Shown here one piece after another: positions 1 to 6,024 of a stretch of 6,024 bases of DNA. A program made the translations under genes and the position numbers. Origin of the DNA: an uncultured Chromatiaceae bacterium (GTDB lineage: Bacteria; Pseudomonadota; Gammaproteobacteria; Enterobacterales; Alteromonadaceae); contig CAMLSF010000203.1 of assembly GCA_946482615.1 (NCBI GenBank), forward strand, positions 1 to 6,024, written 5' to 3'. Position 1 is the first letter of the stretch, and each line of letters starts with the position of its first letter. Under the pieces are notes generated by a model. It did not search any database. It saw nothing but the letters and a program-made list of their open reading frames with translations, and had not been told where the DNA came from.

Positions 1-1553
1 TGTATTTGCAGCAAAGCAGCGAACGCAGCCAGATGCTTCGACAAGCAATAAATCCTGCTCTGCTGGATCAGTTGTTGGCCCCGTTATTTCCAGCTACAGC
101 AACTGAACCTGACTGGCAACGTTTGTCCTGCGCTATAGCAGCCAGCAGTAGTTTTAGTGTGATCACTGGTGGGCCTGGTACAGGCAAAACCACTACAGTG
201 GTCAAGTTGTTGTTGGTGTTGCAGCAATTACAGCAACAACAAGGCGCTGCGCCTTTGACTATTCAGCTGGCTGCTCCTACCGGCAAAGCGGCAGTGCGGC
301 TTCGAAGCTCCATTCGCACAGCCCTGGATAAACTGCCGGCCCCGGCAGAAATCAAAAGTCAGGTACCCACTGATGTATCTACTTTGCATAAGTTACTGGG
401 CGCCAGGGCGCAAAGCCGGCAGTTTAAGCAAAATGCGCTGGAGCCTTTGGCGCTGGATTTATTAGTAGTGGATGAAGCCTCGATGTTGGACGTAGAGCTG
501 ATGGCGGCTTTATTGTCCGCTTTACCTGCGCATGCGAGGTTGATTTTATTAGGGGATAAAGATCAGCTGGCCTCAGTGGAAGCGGGCGCTTTAATGGCCG
601 AGCTCTGCCAATGGGCCGAACAAGGGCATTATTGGCCTGCAACGGCTGACTGGCTCAATCAGTTGTCTTCTGCTGCTATCCCAGAGCATTTAATCAGCCA
701 GCAAGGCAAAGCGCTGGAGCAGCAAATTGGTATGCTCAGGGTCAGCCACAGATTTGACCCTCAGAGCGGTATCGCCAAATTAGCCAATGCAGTCAATAGC
801 GGTCAGAGTGCAGAAGTTGCGGCCATTTGCCGCGCTGATTATGCCGATTTGCAGTATCTGGAAGTGGCGGAGCTCAGGCAGCTTAAGCCATTTATATTGA
901 CCGGTCAGGCGAAAAAGCAACTACCAGATGCTGCTGGTTTTAGTTTTTATTTAGCCACAGTAGCGCAAAGCCCGGCTTTGGATGCGTCAGATCACCTGAT
1001 TGATCACTGGGCGCAGCAAGTGCTGGCAGATTTTTCCGCCTTTCAGTTATTATGTGCTGTACGTCGGGGCCCGCTGGGTGTCGAGCAGGTAAACCTGACT
1101 GTGGAAAAGATGCTGCATCAGGCGGGGCTGATCCAACAGAGCAGTCAGTGGTACGCGGGCCGTCCTGTGATGGTCATGCAAAACGATTATGCACTGGGGC
1201 TGATGAATGGCGATGTGGGCATCTGCTTATTACGGCCCTACCAGGGCAAATGGATGCTCGCCGTGGCTTTTGCATCAGAAGACAGCAGTAAAGCTGTACG
1301 TTGGGTGTTGCCAAGCCGGCTGCAGCAAGTCGAAACCGCTTATGCCATTACTGTGCATAAATCTCAGGGATCGGAGTTCCGTCATGCGGTGCTGGTATTG
1401 CCGGATCATTTCAGCCCTGTGCTGACGCGCGAACTGATTTACACCGGAATTACCAGAGCGGCGAAACTTTTTAGCCTGGTCTGTGCCAAACCGGACTTGT
1501 TGCCCCAGGCTATTGAGCAAAAGGTGCAACGTCACGGCGCGGTCAGGCTCTAA
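1..1553 (+). CDS. recD: RecD, exodeoxyribonuclease V alpha subunit (5'-truncated by window edge)
   Basis: RecD is the fast 5'-3' superfamily 1B helicase of the RecBCD complex, which resects double-strand breaks and degrades foreign linear DNA in the cytoplasm. The reading frame is open from base 3 with no credible start, so the gene begins outside the window. Counting from the codon at base 6, the helicase motifs appear in order: Walker A GGPGTGKTTT (55-64, Lys61), motif Ia AAPTGKAA (89-96), STLHKLLG (125-132), Walker B VVDEAS (154-159), motif III LGDKDQLASVEAG (182-194), SHRF (247-250), motif V TVHKSQGSEF (449-458) and motif VI YTGITRA (479-485). Aligning Lys61 with E. coli RecD Lys177 implies about 115 missing N-terminal residues, mainly the RecB-contacting domain. 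The C-terminus ends near the usual place, slightly shorter than in E. coli. No frameshift is seen. In relatives recD follows recB, which would lie to the left. The TAA stop overlaps the stop of the convergent kinase gene. Confidence 0.97.
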   Translation, partial: YLQQSSERSQMLRQAINPALLDQLLAPLFPATATEPDWQRLSCAIAASSSFSVITGGPGTGKTTTVVKLLLVLQQLQQQQGAAPLTIQLAAPTGKAAVRLRSSIRTALDKLPAPAEIKSQVPTDVSTLHKLLGARAQSRQFKQNALEPLALDLLVVDEASMLDVELMAALLSALPAHARLILLGDKDQLASVEAGALMAELCQWAEQGHYWPATADWLNQLSSAAIPEHLISQQGKALEQQIGMLRVSHRFDPQSGIAKLANAVNSGQSAEVAAICRADYADLQYLEVAELRQLKPFILTGQAKKQLPDAAGFSFYLATVAQSPALDASDHLIDHWAQQVLADFSAFQLLCAVRRGPLGVEQVNLTVEKMLHQAGLIQQSSQWYAGRPVMVMQNDYALGLMNGDVGICLLRPYQGKWMLAVAFASEDSSKAVRWVLPSRLQQVETAYAITVHKSQGSEFRHAVLVLPDHFSPVLTRELIYTGITRAAKLFSLVCAKPDLLPQAIEQKVQRHGAVRL

Positions 1554-4500
1554 GGCTGTTCTTGTCTGATCTGTAGCAAGAGTTTGCTGAGTTGCTCTGC
1601 AGGCCAGTGGTTTTCCTTTATGGCTTGTTCCGCTGTGGCAGCCAGTGCACTGACGCGGGTAAAGCCAAAACAAGCGGATGTACCTTTTATTTTGTGCAGC
1701 AGTGCTGCTGTAGGACCAGGTTCTTGTAGGTGCATCAGCTGTTCCAACTCCACGGCCACTGTAGGCAGTGTATCGCGGTACAGGCTGGTTAGTTCGTCTA
1801 ACTGCTGCTGAACTTCATCCTGGGCCTCGAAGGATTGTTTTACTGGCAGAAACTCCGCAATTTTGGCGTACAAGACTTGGGCCTGCACAGGTTTTGTCAG
1901 TACTGCGTGGCAACCCGCCTCAAGGCAAAGTCGTTTCTGCTCAGCCTGTACATCGGCTGTCAGTGCAATAATAGGCATTTGATAGCCCTGACGCCGAAGT
2001 TCAAGCGAAGCCGTTAAACCATCCATCACTGGCATGTGCATGTCCATCAATATTAAATCAAAGGACTGCTGTGTAACTTTTTGTAGTGCGTCAAGACCAT
2101 TCAGTGCCGTTTGTAATTCAAGCCCTGCGGCACTGAGCAAAGTGCTGAATAGTAAACGTAAATCTGGGACATCATCGACAATCAACACTGAACCCATCAA
2201 TTGTGGGATCTGTTGCTGTGTCTGAGTCAGGCTGTTTACCTGTGGTTTTAGTGCCTTTAATAAAAACTCGGTTTGGACAGGTAAAGGGATGAGCAAAGAA
2301 AACTGGCTCCCTTGCTGCACTGTGCTTTGCAGTACCAACTGGTAGCCCATTAAATCAGCCAGTTGTTTACAGATATACAAACCTAATCCCGTCCCGCCAA
2401 ACTGGCGGCTTATGCCCGGATCACCCTGCTCAAAAGCCGCAAACAACTTCTGTTGTACTTGTTCACTGATGCCTGGTCCTGTATCGGAAACGCTGAGTTG
2501 CAATTGGTTTTGTTTGACGACAGCAGATAAACGCACTTCACCTCGTTGAGTAAATTTCAGTGCATTACCAAGCAGGTTCATCAGAATTTGTTTCAGCCGC
2601 AATGGATCCGTATATAAGGTGCGAGGCAATGGATAACAGCAGTCGAGGTTGAAGCTTAGTTCTTTGGCTGTTGCAGCAGGTAACATACTTTGATGCAACT
2701 CGCTGAGTAATGGTTGTAACTCAAAGTGTTGTAATTCAAGCGGTAGTTTACCTTCATCCATTTTGGCCGCATCCAGAATGTCGTTGACGATTTGCAATAA
2801 AAACTTACCCTGACTATCGATGGTTTGTAGCTGGCTTTGCAGTTGGGGGGCATGAGGTTGGGTCAGAACGTGTTGAATAAAGCCAAGAATAATGGTCAGT
2901 GGTGTACGTAGTTCATGGCTCATATTGGCTAAAAATCTGGTTTTGGCCAACGCCAGTTGTTGGGCCTTATCGCGTTCTATAGACAATTCGGCAGTCCGCT
3001 GTTCGACACGTTGTTCCAGTTGCAGGCTAAGGGCGGTTTTTTCTGCCAGAGCCGATTGCAGTTCCTGATGACCAGTATGTAAACGTTGCTGCATGGAGGT
3101 AAAGCTAGTGAGTAATTGTTCAAACTCCAGAGCCGAGTTATCCAGTTGTTGTTTAGCTGTTTGAGATGCGCCCAGCTCCATGCCCTCGATACTGCGGATC
3201 AATTGCTGCAAAGCCAGAGTGTAGCCCGAAGCAAAACGCTGACTGCTGCGTGACAACAGCTCAATGCCTGCCAAGACGGCTAACAACGCTACGAAGGTCA
3301 GAAGCTGGTAATACAACGCTACATAGCTATAGTCCCAGAACAGTATTAGTTTCCAGTTTGTACCATCAACATTGCTTGTCAGCCGGATCTTGTCGCCTGT
3401 TTGATTAAAATGCAGATGACTCTGGCGATGAAAAGGGGAGTGGGTTAAATAGGCTTTAGACTCTGCCAGCGTGGCTGTGGCAAAATCAACTTTTTGTCCT
3501 GTTTCATTTAGATCCGCTAGCCCCCAGATTTTTATCTGTCTGCCGTCCGTCAGCAGTAACTGCAGATCCTGGTTGCGTTGTGACAGGTCCAGAGCTGTGG
3601 TCAGCCGTTGAAGTGCTACTGATAATTCTAATACGCCAGCAAAGTGCTGGTTTTGATATAGTGGCATACTCAGAGCAAACAGCAGATCCTGCCCCAACTT
3701 CTGGCCCTGAAATACATCGCTGATATAAGGGGAACCCTTTTGCTGAGGTTTCTGGAAATAGTCGCGGTGAGTCACCGAATGTCCTTTGATATCCTGCGCA
3801 ATGTGCTCCTTAAAAAACGCAGTGACTTTGCCGGATGCGTCTGTACGTAGTGCGGAGATAAATTCAGGTTGGCTTCTGACTAATTGCTGCAAACTTTGTT
3901 CATCACCTACTAATCTGGCATAACCAGATGCCAGTTTTAGCTCGGCCTGGTAAGACGATAGCCGTTGTTTCAGTTGAGTGACGATCAGCTGTTGCTGTTC
4001 AGCAAGTTTTGAGACATGAGTGGATAAATTCAGTACTACAGTGCCATGAAGCAACACACTAATCATCAGTGCCCACGGAATGGCTGCGATTAGTGCAATA
4101 TGGCTGGCTAATTGAGCTTTCAGAGGTTGTTGGCGTTTTTCCGCCAAACTAGCGGCCTGAATTTTAAACAAACGGGCACAACGTTTCAGGATCAACAGGG
4201 TGCTGGTCAGGATTAGAGCGCTGAGCAATACCCAGGCTGGAGGTTGAGGTTCAGTGGGGAAACTGAGCAATAAGGCGATAGTGGTTAAAAAATACAGTGC
4301 TACAGCCCCCAAGCGCCTGTGGTCGCTGTTCACAATGGGTAGAAAAACCAGTAATTGCAATAAAGAACAGATCCAATAAACAGGTGAATTTAGAGGTAAA
4401 AGGACCAGCACTGCACAGGCCAGGCTCCAAATCAGTCCGAGACGTTGCAGCACGACAATAAAAGCTAAATTACCCAACAATAAAGGGGTACACAACGGCA

Positions 4501-4612
4501 ATTCCAACGCCAGTAAGTTAGCTATGATGCCAAACAGACTTAATCCGGTGACATAAAGCAGTTGGCGTGAAAAAGACGAACCAGAATATTTGTCGTGACT
4601 GTTCTGTGTCAA
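1550..4612 (-). CDS. Membrane-bound hybrid sensor histidine kinase (7TM-Cache-HisKA-HATPase-REC-Hpt)
   Basis: This is a tripartite phosphorelay kinase of 1020 residues in the inner membrane. About seven hydrophobic helices (roughly 17-36, 42-57, 58-74, 78-94, 101-117, 126-143, 172-195) precede a periplasmic dCache-like ligand-binding region (200-428, with DYFQ at 284-287 and PYISDVF at 295-301). An eighth helix (429-452) returns the chain to the cytoplasm. A degenerate HAMP-like/coiled-coil linker (465-555) leads to HisKA with SHELRTP (His566). The ATPase domain has an N-box with Asn683, a G1 box DTGPG (710-714), FEQGD (727-731) and GGTGLGL (739-745). A receiver domain follows with Asp813/Asp814, phospho-acceptor Asp857, Thr885 and Lys907. 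The C-terminal Hpt has HKIKG with His973. All catalytic residues are intact, so His566 to Asp857 to His973 transfer is expected, then passage to an unidentified response regulator. Charged loops fit an N-in topology. The start is TTG at 4612, because an in-frame TGA lies 12 nt upstream and no early in-frame ATG or GTG exists. The ligand is unknown. Confidence 0.95.
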   Translation of the reverse strand: MTQNSHDKYSGSSFSRQLLYVTGLSLFGIIANLLALELPLCTPLLLGNLAFIVVLQRLGLIWSLACAVLVLLPLNSPVYWICSLLQLLVFLPIVNSDHRRLGAVALYFLTTIALLLSFPTEPQPPAWVLLSALILTSTLLILKRCARLFKIQAASLAEKRQQPLKAQLASHIALIAAIPWALMISVLLHGTVVLNLSTHVSKLAEQQQLIVTQLKQRLSSYQAELKLASGYARLVGDEQSLQQLVRSQPEFISALRTDASGKVTAFFKEHIAQDIKGHSVTHRDYFQKPQQKGSPYISDVFQGQKLGQDLLFALSMPLYQNQHFAGVLELSVALQRLTTALDLSQRNQDLQLLLTDGRQIKIWGLADLNETGQKVDFATATLAESKAYLTHSPFHRQSHLHFNQTGDKIRLTSNVDGTNWKLILFWDYSYVALYYQLLTFVALLAVLAGIELLSRSSQRFASGYTLALQQLIRSIEGMELGASQTAKQQLDNSALEFEQLLTSFTSMQQRLHTGHQELQSALAEKTALSLQLEQRVEQRTAELSIERDKAQQLALAKTRFLANMSHELRTPLTIILGFIQHVLTQPHAPQLQSQLQTIDSQGKFLLQIVNDILDAAKMDEGKLPLELQHFELQPLLSELHQSMLPAATAKELSFNLDCCYPLPRTLYTDPLRLKQILMNLLGNALKFTQRGEVRLSAVVKQNQLQLSVSDTGPGISEQVQQKLFAAFEQGDPGISRQFGGTGLGLYICKQLADLMGYQLVLQSTVQQGSQFSLLIPLPVQTEFLLKALKPQVNSLTQTQQQIPQLMGSVLIVDDVPDLRLLFSTLLSAAGLELQTALNGLDALQKVTQQSFDLILMDMHMPVMDGLTASLELRRQGYQMPIIALTADVQAEQKRLCLEAGCHAVLTKPVQAQVLYAKIAEFLPVKQSFEAQDEVQQQLDELTSLYRDTLPTVAVELEQLMHLQEPGPTAALLHKIKGTSACFGFTRVSALAATAEQAIKENHWPAEQLSKLLLQIRQEQP

Positions 4613-4827
4613 AAAAGCAACTCATTTGAAAAAAATGATACTTAGATACTAGAGGATCCAGAGCAGCTATTCACTGTCTATTGCAAAAATATTTTAAGAA
4701 GCACAGTGGATTTTTAGGTTTATCTCATATGCTTATGAAGGATTAAGGGTGACAAGCGATGTGCAGATGCAGATAATAAGCTTCTTGTTTAAATCTCCAG
4801 GCTACAGACCTGAACTATGGTGTTCTA
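4613..4827. promoter_or_regulatory. Divergent intergenic control region between kinase gene and uppP
   Basis: This 215-bp stretch, the longest gene-free part of the window, separates the start of the kinase gene (leftward) from the start of uppP (rightward). It must carry both 5' regions. The uppP promoter is clear and is listed separately. No convincing two-box promoter was found for the kinase; the best -10-like hexamer on the - strand is TATCAT (4640-4635), without a good -35 at the right distance. A hexamer GATACT occurs twice at an 8-bp interval (4637-4642 and 4645-4650) close to the kinase start. I see no tRNA, riboswitch-like fold or credible small ORF. Confidence 0.6.
4749..4777 (+). 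promoter_or_regulatory. Predicted sigma-70 promoter of uppP
   Basis: A -35 box GTGACA (4749-4754, five of six matches to TTGACA) and a -10 box GATAAT (4772-4777, five of six matches to TATAAT) are separated by exactly 17 bp, the optimal spacing. Transcription would begin around 4784, giving a leader of roughly 40-45 nt before the uppP ATG. This suggests ordinary housekeeping expression independent of the kinase gene. The call rests on consensus matching by eye only. Confidence 0.65.
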
Positions 4828-5643
4828 ATGGATTTTATAATTTTACTCAAGGCCTTATTGTTGGGCATAGTGGAAGGTTTAACTGAGTTTCTACCAGTTT
4901 CAAGTACAGGACATTTGATTGTTGTCGGTGATTTAATTAACTTTTACAATGAAGGCAAGGTTTTTGAAGTTGCCATTCAACTGGGGGCCATTCTGGCCGT
5001 GGTATTTGAATACCGAAAGCGTTTTATCAGTGTAGCCACCGGTATTACCCATGATAAAAAAGCACAGAATTTTGTACTGAATTTGTTTGTAGCCTTCTTG
5101 CCTGCTGCCATTGTTGGCTTGTTGTTTATTAAGTACATCAAACTTTATTTATTTAACCCTATCACTGTAGCAAGCATGCTGGTGTTGGGGGGCTTGGTGA
5201 TTTTGTACGCGGAGCGCCGCACTCATGAAATCAAAATTCATGACGTGGATCAAATCAGCTGGAAAGATGCGTTAAAAGTTGGTTGTGCGCAGATTATTTC
5301 GATGATCCCCGGGACTTCACGGTCAGGTGCGACGATTATCGGTGGTCTGTTTTTTGGTTTTGATCGTAAAGTTGCTGCCGAATTTTCGTTTTTCCTGGCT
5401 GTACCGACTATGTTTGCAGCCACCTTTTACGATATCTTTAAACACCGCGACGTACTGAATTTTGAGCAAATGCCTGTGTTTGTAGTAGGTTTTGTTGCAG
5501 CTTTTGTCAGTGCTTTAATAGCAGTAAGAACTTTTGTCCGTTTTGTTTCAAATCATAGTTACGAAATTTTCGCCTGGTACCGAATTGCCTTTGGTTTATT
5601 TATTCTGGCCACCTGGTACTTTGGTTGGGTTAGCTGGTCTTAA
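4828..5643 (+). CDS. uppP: Undecaprenyl-diphosphatase UppP (BacA family)
   Basis: This integral inner-membrane enzyme removes a phosphate from undecaprenyl diphosphate on the periplasmic side. It regenerates the C55-phosphate carrier for peptidoglycan and other envelope polymers, and family overexpression confers bacitracin resistance. The 271-residue product is full length (E. coli BacA 273). Both signature motifs are present: [14 protein letters not shown] (16-29) and PGTSRSGAT (161-169). Residues matching the known catalytic set are Glu16, Glu20, Ser26, His29 and Arg165. Several hydrophobic helices span the rest, including about 84-103, 112-127, 184-201, 214-234 and 251-268. The ATG at 4828 aligns with the family N-terminus; upstream only a weak GGTG (4819-4822) could serve as a ribosome-binding site. 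Its own promoter lies just upstream. The end overlaps the convergent HDOD gene by 14 bp. Neighbours show no cell-wall link, so it is probably monocistronic. Confidence 0.97.
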   Translation: MDFIILLKALLLGIVEGLTEFLPVSSTGHLIVVGDLINFYNEGKVFEVAIQLGAILAVVFEYRKRFISVATGITHDKKAQNFVLNLFVAFLPAAIVGLLFIKYIKLYLFNPITVASMLVLGGLVILYAERRTHEIKIHDVDQISWKDALKVGCAQIISMIPGTSRSGATIIGGLFFGFDRKVAAEFSFFLAVPTMFAATFYDIFKHRDVLNFEQMPVFVVGFVAAFVSALIAVRTFVRFVSNHSYEIFAWYRIAFGLFILATWYFGWVSWS

Positions 5644-6024
5644 GATTAGCTTGCAGCTCTGTCCATGCAGGATAGAGCTGCAGAGCTTCCAGAATATGCC
5701 GGTCTGCCTCTTTGAGCTCAAGATTTTTATGGTGAGCCACTTTGTGCGCCAGCCAGTGAATGACGCCGGGTAAAGACTGGCAGTCTTCCAGTTGATCCGG
5801 CAGAATAACTGCCTGCACTATGCTGTTTTCAAATCCCCACAGTGTCAGCAAATAGGCCGAAATCATTGAAAAATGACAGGCGTCTTCATCCGCCATTAAG
5901 GGCTGTTGTAAATGTTCCACCATCCAGCCCAGGCAATCAAACAACGACACTAAAAATGCAGAATCCTGCAGGCTTTGTCCGAGCCCTGCCTGTTTACACA
6001 AATAGCGTGCCAGACAAGCCTGAT
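5630..6024 (-). CDS. HDOD-domain protein, C-terminal part (5' end beyond window)
   Basis: The frame is open to the right edge, so this is the last 130 residues of a longer protein; the TTG at 6001 is simply an internal codon. Numbering from the first complete codon, [16 protein letters not shown] (20-35) and [18 protein letters not shown] (55-72) match the pattern of HDOD domains, where an 'aF..gLl..iG' helix and an 'ayLL.lWgl...iv.av' helix are typical. The later segment [10 protein letters not shown] (87-96) and the end PAWTEL (118-123) also resemble the C-terminal tail of such proteins. HDOD is a catalytically degenerate relative of the HD phosphohydrolases. Here the usual His-Asp and His-His positions read Phe-Asp (28-29) and Leu-Pro (74-75), so enzymatic activity is not expected. 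HDOD proteins act in signalling, often with receiver, GGDEF or EAL domains; which apply here cannot be seen. The TAA stop lies inside the uppP coding end, with a 14-bp overlap. Confidence 0.8.
   Translation of the reverse strand, partial: QACLARYLCKQAGLGQSLQDSAFLVSLFDCLGWMVEHLQQPLMADEDACHFSMISAYLLTLWGFENSIVQAVILPDQLEDCQSLPGVIHWLAHKVAHHKNLELKEADRHILEALQLYPAWTELQANLKTS
5652..5682 (+). terminator. Strong hairpin just after uppP stop; possible terminator or 3' mRNA-end structure
   Basis: Two 13-nt arms (5652-5664 and 5670-5682) pair along their full length with one G-U wobble, around a 5-nt loop (5665-5669). The structure begins 9 nt after the uppP stop codon, the position expected for a 3'-end stem-loop. 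No run of T follows on the + strand, and none follows on the - strand, so it is not a textbook intrinsic terminator. It may instead stabilise the uppP mRNA end or act together with Rho. It lies inside the 3' coding part of the convergent HDOD gene, where it covers codons near the C-terminus. Confidence 0.45.

Noticed and set aside
207..242. Nine-bp perfect inverted repeat (TTGTTGTTG at 207-215, CAACAACAA at 234-242) inside recD
   Set aside because: It is explained by a run of Leu codons followed by a run of Gln codons in RecD and has an 18-nt loop. No regulatory reading is needed.
1275..1673. 132-codon open frame on the - strand across the recD/kinase junction
   Set aside because: It is antisense to recD and out of frame with the kinase, its product shows no recognisable motif, and both real frames are fully intact there.
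4024..4612. The seven-helix region as a separate fused enzyme or transporter
   Set aside because: No catalytic or transport motif is visible, and the helices run straight into the Cache sensor, so a sensory role is the simpler reading.
4817..4828. Mini-ORF ATG-GTG-TTC-TAA whose stop overlaps the uppP start (TAATG)
   Set aside because: Three codons with no ribosome-binding site. It may be a chance leader peptide; nothing supports translational coupling.
5534..5773. 79-codon open frame on the + strand across the end of uppP
   Set aside because: It overlaps the well-supported uppP and HDOD frames in another register and its product resembles no family I know.
6001..6001. TTG at 6001 as the true start of a small 123-residue protein
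   Set aside because: The frame continues open to the window edge with HDOD-like residues upstream (for example ACLARYLC), and the domain would be incomplete without them.

Overview
The window reads as chromosomal DNA of a gammaproteobacterium. The RecD belongs to the RecBCD type, the UppP is of the E. coli BacA type, and one gene is a large ArcB/BarA-style hybrid kinase. Base composition is close to even and the proteins are rich in Gln and Leu. Together these suggest an aquatic Alteromonadales/Chromatiaceae-like lineage such as Rheinheimera or its relatives. That placement is an impression from sequence style, not a demonstrated assignment.

Layout, left to right. (1) The 3' part of recD on the + strand, cut by the left edge, lacking about 115 N-terminal residues. 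(2) A 1020-residue membrane-bound hybrid sensor histidine kinase on the - strand, convergent with recD; the two stop codons overlap. (3) A 215-bp divergent control region with a good sigma-70-type promoter for the next gene. (4) uppP (bacA) on the + strand, complete, encoding undecaprenyl-diphosphatase. (5) The C-terminal 130 residues of an HDOD-domain protein on the - strand, cut by the right edge, whose end overlaps the end of uppP by 14 bp. A 13-bp-stem hairpin lies just past the uppP stop.

Coding density is very high: no gene-free stretch exceeds 215 bp, and both convergent gene pairs overlap at their tails. No tRNA, rRNA, insertion sequence, CRISPR array or phage gene is visible. The genes serve different jobs: DNA repair/recombination, signal transduction, and recycling of the cell-envelope lipid carrier. 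The only plausible functional link is between the two signalling genes. The kinase carries its own receiver and Hpt modules but has no output regulator in the window, and HDOD proteins often carry an N-terminal receiver domain. That part of the HDOD gene lies outside the window, so the link is speculative. I saw nothing that clearly amounts to a new defence or mobile system. The least standard part is the seven-helix membrane module preceding the kinase's Cache sensor.
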